Shown here: positions 16,828 through 25,807 of the stretch, piece by piece | Layout: each line of letters begins with the position of its first letter | How positions within the stretch are numbered: the stretch's first letter is position 1 | Assembly (NCBI RefSeq): GCF_020510445.1 | Contig: NZ_JAHBAG010000001.1 | Coordinates: 658,501 to 722,500 of the forward strand | Origin: Hydrogenophaga taeniospiralis | GTDB taxonomy: Bacteria > Pseudomonadota > Gammaproteobacteria > Burkholderiales > Burkholderiaceae_C | Reading direction: 5' to 3' | DNA: 64,000 nt | Notes under the pieces: generated by a model | Databases searched by the model: none | What the model saw: the letters and a program-made list of their open reading frames with translations, nothing else | What the model was told of the DNA's origin: nothing | Translations under genes and position numbers: made by a program

Positions 16828-17256
16828 ATGGATCTGAAACAGATCCGGACGGGTCGATGGGGCGCCGGCCGCCTGGGTTCGGTGGTGCTGGCAGGGGTTT
16901 TGGTGGCAGCGGCAAGCACCTTTGTGGTGCAAGCGCGAACACCCCAGGACCTGCCGGGTTCGGTGGTCGCTTCTGTGGCCTACAGCGGCCTGCCGGTACA
17001 AGGCCGGGAGCTGATGGCGCAGATTCAACGGGGCGGCCCTTTCCGTTACGAGAAAGACGGCACCGTGTTTGGCAACCGCGAACGGTTGTTACCAGCGCAG
17101 CAGCGTGGCTATTACCGAGAGTACACCGTGCCCACCCCCGGTCTGAGCCACAGAGGCGCCCGGCGAATCGTGTGTGGTGGACAGCGGCCCAGGGCGCCCG
17201 ATGCGTGTTATTACACCGAGGATCACTACAGCAGCTTCAGGCTGATCGTGCAGTGA
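16828..17256 (+). CDS. Secreted guanyl-specific ribonuclease (barnase/RNase Sa type)
   Basis: This 142-residue protein has an N-terminal membrane or signal segment (residues 16-36) and the microbial RNase core: GGPFRYEKDGTVFGNRE, GYYREYTVPTPG, GARRIVCGG and YYTEDHYSSF. The expected catalytic residues are Glu98, Arg112/113 and His133. Cys116 and Cys127 could form a disulfide. It would cleave RNA after guanosine outside the cytoplasm. A barstar-family gene starts 54 bases downstream, giving the classic toxin-then-inhibitor order. Confidence 0.88.
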   Translation: MDLKQIRTGRWGAGRLGSVVLAGVLVAAASTFVVQARTPQDLPGSVVASVAYSGLPVQGRELMAQIQRGGPFRYEKDGTVFGNRERLLPAQQRGYYREYTVPTPGLSHRGARRIVCGGQRPRAPDACYYTEDHYSSFRLIVQ

Positions 17257-17310
17257 CCCGGCGATGAAGAGTTTGGATTATCAACTTTGACCATAGAAAG
17301 AGACGCGGAG

Positions 17311-17853
17311 ATGGACACGCCACTTCGTAACGTACGACCCAATATCGTTCAGTCGATTCGCGCCTACGGCGTGAAAGACCTGCAGGCCGCGGCCGAGCAT
17401 TTGGGGCACCACTTCCTGTACGCCAACCTGGCCAAAGCCCAGAGCAAGCAGGATGTGCTGGAATTGATCGCGGCGCAATACACCTTGCCCTCGCATTTCG
17501 GCAAGAACTTCGACGCGCTCTACGACTGCATGACCGACATGGTCCACAAGTCCGGACCGCAGACGGGTTTCATCGTGGTGCTGGAACACATCCCGGCGCA
17601 CGCGAAGTTCGACAAGGAAGCGCGCGAGCAACTGCTCGACATCTTCCGTGACGCGGCCGACTACTGGAGCGATCGCAAGATCCCGTTCCGCTGCTTCTAC
17701 TCCTTCTCGGTGGCCCGCACCCCAAAAGGTGAAGAGCCGATCGAAGTGGAGACCGATGAGCCCATGCCCACCGACAAGCTGCTGGACGTGAGCCCGATGG
17801 CGCTGCGCATGAGCAGCCCGTTCAACGCCGGGTACTGGTTGGCCGCAGCTTGA
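17311..17853 (+). CDS. Barstar-family ribonuclease inhibitor
   Basis: This 180-residue protein contains the barstar fold: LYANLAKAQSKQDVLELIAA, LPSHFGKNFDALYDCMTDM and the later FIVVLEHIP. The conserved Tyr/Asp stretch blocks the RNase active site in barnase-barstar. It is about twice the length of barstar (~90 residues), with ~25 extra residues at the N-terminus and ~55 at the C-terminus. It should protect the cytoplasm from the adjacent ribonuclease. The ATG at 17311 is used; an upstream TTG at 17287 is less likely. Confidence 0.85.
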   Translation: MDTPLRNVRPNIVQSIRAYGVKDLQAAAEHLGHHFLYANLAKAQSKQDVLELIAAQYTLPSHFGKNFDALYDCMTDMVHKSGPQTGFIVVLEHIPAHAKFDKEAREQLLDIFRDAADYWSDRKIPFRCFYSFSVARTPKGEEPIEVETDEPMPTDKLLDVSPMALRMSSPFNAGYWLAAA

Positions 17854-17925
17854 CTGGACGCCCCCCGCGCCGCGCCTAAGGGGGCGGCACCTGCGGCCCG
17901 GCAAAGCCGGTTCCGCGGTGCCCTT
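17853..17925. repeat. Comamonadaceae-type palindromic intergenic repeat, copy 2
   Basis: This copy contains CTAAGGGGGCGGCAC and CGGCCCGGCAAAGCCGGTTC, with the same organisation as at 60217. It begins at the barstar stop codon and ends just before the terminator hairpin. Confidence 0.6.
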
Positions 17926-17928
17926 GAA

Positions 17929-17960
17929 TAAAAAAGCCGCTGCATCCGCAGCGGCTTTTT
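17929..17960. terminator. Bidirectional rho-independent terminator
   Basis: AGCCGCTGC-ATCC-GCAGCGGCT is a perfect 9-bp stem with an A-run on the left and a T-run on the right. It can stop transcripts from the barstar gene (rightward) and from rsmA (leftward). Confidence 0.9.
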
Positions 17961-17976
17961 CATGCGTGTGTGTTTT

Positions 17977-18753
17977 CTACTGCACGGCTTGGGCCAGTGC
18001 GACGTATTCGGCCACCGGCACTTCTTCGGCGCGGCGCTGCAGGTCGAACTGGCCGGCGAAGTTGCGGGCTTCCAGCCACTTGCCGAGCGTGTTGCGCAGG
18101 ATCTTGCGGCGCTGGCTGAACGCCGTCTGCACCAGGTCACCGTAGAGTTTGAGGTCGATGGCTGGCGGCTCGGCCAGCGGAACCATGCGCACGATGGCGC
18201 TGTCCACACGCGGGGGCGGATCGAAGCTCGCGGGGGGCACGAACAGCACGTTGTCCATGGTGTACCGCCACTGCAGCATGACCGACAGGCGGCTGTAGTC
18301 GGACGTGGCCGGTCGCGCCACCATGCGGTCGATGACTTCCTTCTGCAACATGAAATGCTGGTCCTGCACCACACCGACATGGTCCAGCAGGTGGAATAGG
18401 ATGGGCGTGGAGATGTTGTAGGGCAGGTTGCCGACCACCCGGAGCCGACGCGCCATGCCCGGGGCCTCGGCGGGTGCATGCGCCAGCGCCGTGAAATCCA
18501 CCTTCAACACGTCCGACTCGATCACGTCGAGTTGGCCGTGGTCACGCAGGCGCGCGGCCAGATCACGGTCGAGTTCGATCACGGTCAGGTGGCCCAGGCG
18601 CTCCACCAGCGGTTGCGTCAACGCCGCCAGCCCCGGTCCGATCTCGACCATGGCATCGCCCCGCTGGGGCGCGATCGCCTCGACGATGGCTTCGATGATG
18701 GCGCGGTCGGTCAGGAAATGCTGACCGAACCGCTTGCGAGCGATGTGCTTCAT
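17977..18753 (-). CDS. rsmA: 16S rRNA dimethyladenosine transferase
   Basis: This 258-residue SAM-dependent methyltransferase (KsgA/RsmA) dimethylates two adjacent adenines near the 3' end of 16S rRNA during small-subunit maturation. It shows [10 protein letters not shown], the SAM site [14 protein letters not shown], and the catalytic motif NLPYNIS. Length is normal. It is the last gene of a leftward lptD-surA-rsmA run, a common arrangement in proteobacteria. Confidence 0.95.
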   Translation of the reverse strand: MKHIARKRFGQHFLTDRAIIEAIVEAIAPQRGDAMVEIGPGLAALTQPLVERLGHLTVIELDRDLAARLRDHGQLDVIESDVLKVDFTALAHAPAEAPGMARRLRVVGNLPYNISTPILFHLLDHVGVVQDQHFMLQKEVIDRMVARPATSDYSRLSVMLQWRYTMDNVLFVPPASFDPPPRVDSAIVRMVPLAEPPAIDLKLYGDLVQTAFSQRRKILRNTLGKWLEARNFAGQFDLQRRAEEVPVAEYVALAQAVQ

Positions 18754-18784
18754 GCCCTTGGCCCAGCCGTCGCGGCAGACCGGC

Positions 18785-20182
18785 TCAAAGCCGGGGCGCT
18801 TCGCGGTATTCGACGAAGGCCTGTCCGCGCACGTCCTGGATCCAGCTTTGCAAGGCCTCGCGGGCCTTTTTCTCGCGCACGAGGCCGCGCGCCATCTCGC
18901 GCTGGTCGCGTTGGCTCAAGGCGGCTTCGCGGCGTTCTTCCACGCGGATCAGGTGCACGCCGAACCGCGACACCAGCGGCTGCGACATCTCTCCCGGGCG
19001 CAGGCCGTTCATGGCCTGCTCGAATTCCGGCACGAATTGGCCCGGGCTCACCCAGCCCAGGTCACCCCCCGACCGCGCCGAGCCATCCTGGCTGTGCTCC
19101 TTCGCCAGGTCCTCGAACGTGGCTTTACCGCTGGCAATCTGCTCGCGGTACTGGTTGAGCCGCGCCACGGCATCGGCCTGGCTGAGCTGGGCGCTGGGGC
19201 GCAGCAGAATGTGGCGCGAGCGGGTCTGGATCAGGCTCACATCGGACGGTCCGGCCTGGCGCTTTTCAAGCACCTTGAGCACGTGGAAACCGGCGGCACT
19301 GCGCAAGGGGCCCGCGATACCGCCCGCGGGCAGGGCCCGCGTGGCATCGACAAACAGCGAGGGCAGGCGATCGGCCGTGCGCCAACCGAATTCCCCACCG
19401 TTGACGCGTTCGGCCGCGCCGGAAAACTCCCGCGCCAGGGCCGCGAAATCGCCGCCGGCGCGGGCGCGGTCGGCCACCATCTGTGCGCGCGCCTGCAGCT
19501 CGTTCACCCGGGCGGGGCTGGTGCCCTCAGGGACCAGGATCAACACATGGGCGAGGTTCAACTCCAGCTTGCCGAGGTCGCCGCTGTTCTGTTCGCGCAG
19601 GAAGTCGTCGATGTCGGCCTCGGTCACCGTCACGCGGGCTTCGACTTCGCGCTCCTGCAGCCGCTGCAGCAGAAGCTGGCTGCGCAGCTCGTTGCGAAAG
19701 CGGTTGATGTCCATGCCATCGGCAGCAACGCGGCGGCGGAACTCCTCCAGCTCCAGCTGGTTCTGCGCCGCGATGGTCATCTCGGCCTGCGCCAGGGCGG
19801 CCTCGTCCACACGGATGCCGAGTTCGGCGGCCCGCTGCAGCTGAGCGCGCTCGGTCACGAGCTGCTCCAGCACCTGGCGTGCGAGCGTTTCGCGCGGCGG
19901 CAAGGCACCCCCCCGCTGGGCGTACTGCTGCTCCACACGCAGCAGACGCTGGCGCACCTCGTTGTTGGTCACCGGCTCGGAATTGACCAGGGCGACGATG
20001 AAGTCGGCCGTCAAGGTCACACCCGACCGGACAACCCCCAGCGATGGTTTGACCTGGTTGGACAGGCGCAGCGACTGGGCCTGAAGCGACGGCGGCAACA
20101 GCAGCGCCAGGCCCAGAGAAACCCCCGCCAGCGCGCGCAAAGCCACCACGGGAGCCGGATACAAGGTGTCGCGATCGGTCAT
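18785..20182 (-). CDS. surA: Periplasmic chaperone and peptidyl-prolyl isomerase
   Basis: This 465-residue protein has a signal peptide ([23 protein letters not shown]), the SurA N-terminal chaperone domain ([19 protein letters not shown]), and two parvulin domains (starting near [11 protein letters not shown] and near RHILLRPSA). It escorts outer membrane proteins through the periplasm; LptD is a known client. It starts three bases after the lptD stop, so the two are translationally linked, and rsmA follows. Confidence 0.95.
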   Translation of the reverse strand: MTDRDTLYPAPVVALRALAGVSLGLALLLPPSLQAQSLRLSNQVKPSLGVVRSGVTLTADFIVALVNSEPVTNNEVRQRLLRVEQQYAQRGGALPPRETLARQVLEQLVTERAQLQRAAELGIRVDEAALAQAEMTIAAQNQLELEEFRRRVAADGMDINRFRNELRSQLLLQRLQEREVEARVTVTEADIDDFLREQNSGDLGKLELNLAHVLILVPEGTSPARVNELQARAQMVADRARAGGDFAALAREFSGAAERVNGGEFGWRTADRLPSLFVDATRALPAGGIAGPLRSAAGFHVLKVLEKRQAGPSDVSLIQTRSRHILLRPSAQLSQADAVARLNQYREQIASGKATFEDLAKEHSQDGSARSGGDLGWVSPGQFVPEFEQAMNGLRPGEMSQPLVSRFGVHLIRVEERREAALSQRDQREMARGLVREKKAREALQSWIQDVRGQAFVEYREAPRL

Positions 20183-20185
20183 AGA

Positions 20186-22699
20186 TCAGTCATAGTTCTG
20201 GAAACGGCTGGGAGGACTGATCTCTTCGCGCAGGTATTGGTACTTCGGCACGTTCGCCTGCAGGGTCTGCAGGGAACTGGCCCCGACCTTCGAGAAGCCG
20301 GAGAACTCCAGCTGGAACAGGATACTCTGGTTGGCCTTGGTCGTGGTCTGCTGCAGGCGCGTGAGCACGATGCGCCCCAGCCAGCAGCCCGCGTCGTATT
20401 CGAACCCCGCGATCAGATCGACGATCTTGCGGTCGGGCATGCTGTAGTTCATGCGGCCCACGCTGTACCACTGACCCGGCCCAAGGGCATGGCCGGGCAC
20501 CCGCGCGGGCGCGTCACCCCAGAGCGCGGAAAGCGGCCATTGCCATCCGAGGTCGATCTGCTCGCTGACGCCGCGCTGGATGCGGTAGGCCGCGCTCAGC
20601 ACCCGGTAGGGGCCCGGCGTGTAGCGCCCGCCCACGGTGGTGCGAACCGACTCCCGGCTCTTGGGGTTGTACTGCAGGGTCGAGTCGAAGGACCACAGGG
20701 GGTCCCACTGCACCCGGCCCGACAGCAGGATGTTGCTCAGGCGCTCGGTGACGGGTTTCCCGCCCGGCAGGGTCACGTTCTGGTCTTCCAGCAGATAACG
20801 CTGGGCCACGCCCAGGCGCACCACCTCGGCACCGTTGTCGGGGTTGATCAGGCGCGAGCTGACCCCCAGCGTGACCGCACGGGTGTCGCTGATGCGGTCG
20901 TTGCCGCTGAACACGTTCTCGGTGTACATGGACGCCAGACTGAAGTCGCGGCTGGCCGAATCGAAGTTGGGCAGACCGCTCTGGTCGCGAAAGGGTGTCC
21001 AGGTGAAGAACGCGCGGGGCTCCAGGGTCTGGACGTACTCCCGCCCCCAGAAACTGGAGGGCTTCTCGAACACCAGGCCGCTGTCCAGGCTGGCCGTGGG
21101 CACAGCCCGCGACAGGGTGTTGCCGACGCCGTTCGAGCCGTCAAACTGGTACTGGGCCGTGTTCAGGCGGGCCCGCGGCTGCACGAACCAGCCGGGTGCT
21201 TCCCAACGGTGCGTGAGTTCGGTGATGGCCAGCGCACGATCGCCACCCGCCTTCACCGTGCCACTGGCCACGGCCACCGAGCGCTGGAAGCGGGTGAAGT
21301 TGGTTTGCACGGTGAAATCCCAGCCATCGGAACCGAGCAGGCTCTGGTTGATCTTGCTGTAATTCACCCCCACCGCCGGCAAGCGGTCGTAAGGCGGTGT
21401 GATGGGCGAACCGGCATTCTGCAGGGTCTGCCATTTGTAGGCGCCCACACTCGCCGACCACGGACCGTGTCCCCATCCCAGCACGGCGTCGCTGTGCAGC
21501 AAACGGCTGGTGGTCAACCGGATCGTGCTCGAACGCGGGAAATCGCTCCAGTAGTTGTCGTCGCTGACCCGGTTGAGGTTCAGGCGCAGGCCGATCGGAC
21601 CCCAGGCGCCCAGGGAATCGCCCAGGCGCTGGGAGTGCGCCAGCGAGTAGGCCCACCGGTCCTGGTCGCGCAGCTTGTCCGAGGGCATGTAGGCAGCGCG
21701 CAGCCGGCTGTTGAAGGTCGGGGCGAGATAGCGGGCCTCGCCCGCCAGATCGACGCCCCGCTTGCTCATGACCGAGGGATACAGCGTGACGTCGTAGTTC
21801 GGTGCCAGGTTCAGGTAGTACGGCACCATGAGCTCGATGCCGCTCTGGCTGTCGAAATTGATCGACGGTGGCAACACGCCTGTCTTGCGCTTGTCCGACA
21901 GCGGAAAACTGAAGTAGGGCGCGGCCATGATGGGCACGCCCTTGAATTCGAGCACGCCACCGCTGGCATAGCCCACCTCTTCCACGTTGTCGAGTTCGAT
22001 GCGCGTGGCGCGGACCAGCCAGTCGGGCATCCAGCGCTCGCCCGGCGTCCGCGGGCAGGTGGAATAGCGCGCGTTGTGCGCCACCGTGGTGTCCTTGGAC
22101 ACGAAGTCGATCCGGTTCGCGTCGCCCAGCCCCTCGTTGCGCAACAGGGTGAACTCGGGCTCGGTGAAATAGCCCTTGTCGGTGTTCACGTTGAGCTGCA
22201 CGTCGGGCCCGACGAAACGGTCGCCGTGCCGGTTGATGAGCACATTGCCGGTCCCGCGCGCGTCGCCGCTGCGCTGGTCGTACTCCAGCCGGTCGGCCTT
22301 GATCACCGTGTCGTGCCGCCGCAGCACGGCCGAGCCTTCGATCACGGTCACGGCGTCGGTCTGGCTCTCGATCTGGTCGCCCGAGACGAAAGTGGGCAGC
22401 TGGCGGCGCGCGTCCTCGGGCAGGACTTCGCGCAGCCGAGTGCCCTGTTTCAGACGCAACTCGGTGTTTTCCGTGGGAGTTCCGGCGTCGACCTGCGCCA
22501 GCGCCTGCGCAGGCAGATACCCGGCACCCAGCGCCAGCACGGCCAGCACCCCGTGCACGGCCTGCGCCAGCGGAGTGGGAACAGGGCCCGCACCGATCGA
22601 AGGTCGAATCGTCCGGGGGCGAGACTGAGGGTGTGGAGTGTCTGGTTTCAAGGCGGTTTCAGGCAAAGGCGGCCGACTCTGAAGACCATGCGTGCGCAT
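20186..22699 (-). CDS. lptD: LPS-assembly outer membrane protein
   Basis: This ~837-residue protein inserts lipopolysaccharide into the outer leaflet of the outer membrane. It has a signal segment (GVLAVLALGAGYLPAQALAQ), the periplasmic beta-jellyroll domain (FVSGDQIESQTDAVTVIEGS, GNVLINRHGDRFVGP) and a large barrel domain (YYLNLAPNYDVTLYPSVMSK). The start is uncertain: ATG 22699, ATG 22711 and GTG 22735 are all in frame, and each leaves a long stretch before the signal segment. It leads the lptD-surA-rsmA run and diverges from the amgK-like gene. Confidence 0.93.
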   Translation of the reverse strand: MRTHGLQSRPPLPETALKPDTPHPQSRPRTIRPSIGAGPVPTPLAQAVHGVLAVLALGAGYLPAQALAQVDAGTPTENTELRLKQGTRLREVLPEDARRQLPTFVSGDQIESQTDAVTVIEGSAVLRRHDTVIKADRLEYDQRSGDARGTGNVLINRHGDRFVGPDVQLNVNTDKGYFTEPEFTLLRNEGLGDANRIDFVSKDTTVAHNARYSTCPRTPGERWMPDWLVRATRIELDNVEEVGYASGGVLEFKGVPIMAAPYFSFPLSDKRKTGVLPPSINFDSQSGIELMVPYYLNLAPNYDVTLYPSVMSKRGVDLAGEARYLAPTFNSRLRAAYMPSDKLRDQDRWAYSLAHSQRLGDSLGAWGPIGLRLNLNRVSDDNYWSDFPRSSTIRLTTSRLLHSDAVLGWGHGPWSASVGAYKWQTLQNAGSPITPPYDRLPAVGVNYSKINQSLLGSDGWDFTVQTNFTRFQRSVAVASGTVKAGGDRALAITELTHRWEAPGWFVQPRARLNTAQYQFDGSNGVGNTLSRAVPTASLDSGLVFEKPSSFWGREYVQTLEPRAFFTWTPFRDQSGLPNFDSASRDFSLASMYTENVFSGNDRISDTRAVTLGVSSRLINPDNGAEVVRLGVAQRYLLEDQNVTLPGGKPVTERLSNILLSGRVQWDPLWSFDSTLQYNPKSRESVRTTVGGRYTPGPYRVLSAAYRIQRGVSEQIDLGWQWPLSALWGDAPARVPGHALGPGQWYSVGRMNYSMPDRKIVDLIAGFEYDAGCWLGRIVLTRLQQTTTKANQSILFQLEFSGFSKVGASSLQTLQANVPKYQYLREEISPPSRFQNYD

Positions 22700-22841
22700 G
22701 GCCCTGCGCATGGTATCAGGCGACACCGGCTGCACGCAGCGCTGGTGCCCACCGGCGGTGGATTTGTAGAATCAACGGCGATTATCCTATGCCCACCCCC
22801 TGGGTAAACCCGGCGCCAGCGCCCCGAACCGGCCCATCTCC

Positions 22842-23945
22842 ATGCCCCCGAAACCCGACGCCGTCCTGTGGGCCGATCCCCAGCGTGAGACCGCTTTCAG
22901 CCACTGGCTGCAAACCCTGGTGACCGCACAAGGGCTTCGGCCCGACACCCTGCGCCCGGCCTCGGCCGATGCGAGCTTTCGCCGCTACCTGCGCATCGAC
23001 ACCGTGGCCGGCGACAGCCGCATCGTCATGGACGCGCCGCCCGAGCGCGAGAACTGCCGCCCCTTCGTGCAGGTGGCCCAGCTCATGCACGAGGCCGGCC
23101 TGCTGGTGCCCGACATTCTGGCCTGGGACGAGCCCCAGGGCTTCATGCTGCTGTCCGATCTGGGGCAACAGACCATGATGGAGCAGATCGAGCCGCAGAA
23201 CCCCGCCGCCAACCACGCGCGCTACCTGCAGGCGCTCGACACCTTGCTGGCCTGGCAGCTCGCCTCGCGCCCCGGCGTGCTGCCCCCCTACGACGAGGCC
23301 CTGCTCAAGCGCGAACTGCAGCTGTTCCCCGACTGGTACCTCCAGCAGCACAAAGGCATCACGCCCGAAGGCGCGATGGCGCAAACGCTGCAGAAGACCT
23401 TCGACAGCATCGTGGCGCACAACCTGGCCGCCCCCCAGGTCTATGTGCACCGCGACTTCATGCCACGCAATCTGATGATCCCCGGGGTGGGTGGTCCGGC
23501 GGCAAACCGGTCTACCGCGCAGCAACTGGGCGTGCTCGACTTCCAGGACGCGGTGTACGGTCCCGTCACCTACGACATCGCCAGCCTGATGCGCGACGCC
23601 TTCCTGAGCTGGGAGGAAGACTTCGTGATCGACATCACCGTGCGTTACTGGGAAAAAGCGCGCAAGGCCGGCCTGCTCGACTTCGAAGACTGGCACAGCG
23701 ACTTCGGCGCCTTCTACCGGGCGGTGGAGTGGATGGGCCTGCAGCGCCACCTGAAAGTCGCCGGCATCTTCGCGCGCCTCACGCTGCGCGACGGCAAGCC
23801 CAAATACCTGGCCGACGCGCCGCGCTTCATCGGCTACATCCGTGCCACCGCACACCGCTACCGCGAGCTGGGGCCGTTCCTGAGACTGATCGACGAGGTC
23901 GAAGGCCTGCAAGCCGCCTCGGGCTACGCTTTCGGGCGGGTCTGA
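22842..23945 (+). CDS. Aminoglycoside-phosphotransferase-fold sugar kinase, AmgK-like
   Basis: This 367-residue kinase has the APH fold: ASFRRYLRI near the N-terminus, the catalytic loop VHRDFMPRNLMI and the metal-binding LGVLDFQDAVYGPVTYD. Its position, divergent from lptD-surA, is that of amgK, the N-acetylmuramate/N-acetylglucosamine kinase of cell-wall recycling. The usual downstream partner murU is not next to it; rsmE follows instead. The AmgK assignment rests on context and fold, so the substrate is inferred. Confidence 0.8.
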   Translation: MPPKPDAVLWADPQRETAFSHWLQTLVTAQGLRPDTLRPASADASFRRYLRIDTVAGDSRIVMDAPPERENCRPFVQVAQLMHEAGLLVPDILAWDEPQGFMLLSDLGQQTMMEQIEPQNPAANHARYLQALDTLLAWQLASRPGVLPPYDEALLKRELQLFPDWYLQQHKGITPEGAMAQTLQKTFDSIVAHNLAAPQVYVHRDFMPRNLMIPGVGGPAANRSTAQQLGVLDFQDAVYGPVTYDIASLMRDAFLSWEEDFVIDITVRYWEKARKAGLLDFEDWHSDFGAFYRAVEWMGLQRHLKVAGIFARLTLRDGKPKYLADAPRFIGYIRATAHRYRELGPFLRLIDEVEGLQAASGYAFGRV

Positions 23946-23956
23946 GCACCGCCCCG

Positions 23957-24685
23957 ATGCCGCGCTTTCACTGCCCCCTGCCGCTGCGCCCCGGCGCCGA
24001 GCTGGAGCTGCCCGCCACCGCCGCGCGCCATGTGCAGGTGCTGCGCCTGCAGCCGGGCGGCGAGATCACCCTGTTCAACGGCGAAGGCGGTGAGTACACC
24101 GCGACCATCACCCGCATGGGCCGCAGTGACGTGGCCGTGCGCATCGACAGCCAGCAGGCCACCGAACGCGAGCCCGCGCGGCCGGTGCAGCTGGCGCTGG
24201 GCATGCCCGCCAACGACCGCATGGACTGGCTGGTGGAAAAAGCCGCCGAGCTGGGCGTGCACAGCGTGCAGCCCCTGCACACCGCGCACAGCGTGCTGCG
24301 CCTGGCCGGCGAGCGCGCCACCAAAAAACAGGCGCACTGGCAGTCGGTGGCGGTCGCGGCCTGCGAGCAGTGCGGCGGCAACCGCGTGCCCGCCGTGCTG
24401 CCGGTGGCCGATCTGTCGACCTGGCTGCCGGCCTCGGCCGGCGGGGCCGCGCTGCGCTGCGTGCTCTCGCTCGCGCCCGGCACCCGCCCCCTGACCGAGG
24501 TGCTGGGCGATGCCCCCGCCGGCGCCGGGGTGTTGTTCCTCAGCGGCCCCGAAGGCGGTCTGTCGGCCAGCGAAGACGCGCAGGCGCGCGCGGCCGGTTT
24601 CGTGCCGGTCACCCTCGGGCCGCGCGTGCTGCGCGCCGAAACCGCGGCGCTGGCGGCGCTGGTGCTGGCGCTCAACGCCGGCTGA
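23957..24685 (+). CDS. rsmE: 16S rRNA m3U1498 methyltransferase
   Basis: This 242-residue SPOUT methyltransferase has an N-terminal PUA-like domain (ATAARHVQVLRLQPGGEITL) and the knotted SAM-binding C-terminal domain (FLSGPEGGLSASE, LGPRVLRAETAALAAL). It methylates U1498 of 16S rRNA. It starts 11 bases after the kinase stop, so the two are likely cotranscribed. Its last 14 bases overlap the end of the convergent esterase gene. Confidence 0.93.
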   Translation: MPRFHCPLPLRPGAELELPATAARHVQVLRLQPGGEITLFNGEGGEYTATITRMGRSDVAVRIDSQQATEREPARPVQLALGMPANDRMDWLVEKAAELGVHSVQPLHTAHSVLRLAGERATKKQAHWQSVAVAACEQCGGNRVPAVLPVADLSTWLPASAGGAALRCVLSLAPGTRPLTEVLGDAPAGAGVLFLSGPEGGLSASEDAQARAAGFVPVTLGPRVLRAETAALAALVLALNAG

Positions 24686-25685
24686 AGAAGTCCCAGATCA
24701 GCGCATTGGCCGAAATCGCGCTGGTGCCCGGCTGCTCGCCGCGCACCTTGCGCCCGCCGGGCCAGGCATGGCCGCCGGTCTCGGTCACGCACAGCTTCAC
24801 CTCGGCGCCGCCCCGGCAGGGCGAGCGGGTTTCGCACCACGCGCCCGGCACCTCCAGCACACGCCGTGGCGCGGCCTCGCAGCCGTTGAGCCGGGCCCAT
24901 TTCGCCACCGTGTCGGGCACCGACACGAAGTCCGCGTGGGTGTCCGAGGCGCTGCCCGAACCGCCGTTGAAGAGCACGCGGTCGTCGTCCAGCGCGTGGA
25001 TGTGCAACACCGACACGGGCACCGAGGGCGCACAGGCCGGCGTGCCATCGGTGCCGGCCACGGAGGCGATGGCCTTGAAGGTGCCGGCCATCTCGCAGGC
25101 CAGCCGGTACGAGAGCATGCCGCCGTTGGACATGCCCTGGGCAAAGATGCGCCCCGGGTCGATGTTCAGGCGCTGGCGCAGATCGGCCACCACGGCGCGC
25201 ACGAAACCCACGTCATCGATCTGCCGGTCGCGCGCCTGGCCGCAGCACAGGCCGGCGTTCCAGGTGGCGAGCTTGCCCGAGCGCAGGCGGCTGGTGCCGT
25301 TGGGAAACACCACCACGTAACCGGCCTGCTCGGCGTGCGAGACCAGCCCGTAATAACGGTCGTCGGCCTGGATGTCCATGTTGCCGCCGCCCCCATGGAA
25401 GGACAGCACCATCGGTATCGGCGTGGCCGGGTCGTAGCGCACCGGCACGTGCACGCGGTACTCGCGCGTCAGGCCACCGTGGCGCAGGCTGAAGCGGTGT
25501 TCACCGGGCCGGGTGATCGGCACCGGCGCGGCCGGCTGCGGCGCCCGGTCCTGGCGCTGCTGCAGCCAGTCGCGCAGGGGCGTCGTGCGCTCGGGGCGCT
25601 CCTGCGCGCTGGCCGGCGGTGGCACCAGCCCGGCCCCCAGGATTAGCAGCGAAAGGGCCAGTGCCCAGGTTTTTGTGGATGTCAT
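24672..25685 (-). CDS. PHB depolymerase family esterase (LpqC-like), secreted
   Basis: This 337-residue alpha/beta hydrolase has a signal peptide (TWALALSLLILGAGLVPPPASAQ), the oxyanion-region motif VLSFHGGGGN and the nucleophile elbow GMSNGG with the catalytic Ser. WNAGLCCG and the C-terminal GGHAWPGG (catalytic His) also match the secreted polyhydroxybutyrate-depolymerase/feruloyl-esterase-like family. The substrate is uncertain: polyester or plant-ester bonds. The start at 25685 places the signal peptide at the N-terminus. Confidence 0.85.
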   Translation of the reverse strand: MTSTKTWALALSLLILGAGLVPPPASAQERPERTTPLRDWLQQRQDRAPQPAAPVPITRPGEHRFSLRHGGLTREYRVHVPVRYDPATPIPMVLSFHGGGGNMDIQADDRYYGLVSHAEQAGYVVVFPNGTSRLRSGKLATWNAGLCCGQARDRQIDDVGFVRAVVADLRQRLNIDPGRIFAQGMSNGGMLSYRLACEMAGTFKAIASVAGTDGTPACAPSVPVSVLHIHALDDDRVLFNGGSGSASDTHADFVSVPDTVAKWARLNGCEAAPRRVLEVPGAWCETRSPCRGGAEVKLCVTETGGHAWPGGRKVRGEQPGTSAISANALIWDFFSRR

Positions 25686-25807
25686 GCGCGCTCCCGACGA
25701 ACGGTGGTGGCGCGATCTTGCCGCAGGAATCGCCCGGCGGCCAGCGCCGCGCGCGGCAGAAACCCCAGGCGGCAAGGGCCATGGCGCCACTGTATAAACG
25801 ACGCCTT

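Noticed and set aside
18734..22807. A 1357-codon open frame on the plus strand
   Set aside because: It is antisense to surA and lptD, which have full conserved domains and signal peptides. Long antisense frames are expected in high-GC DNA with biased third positions.
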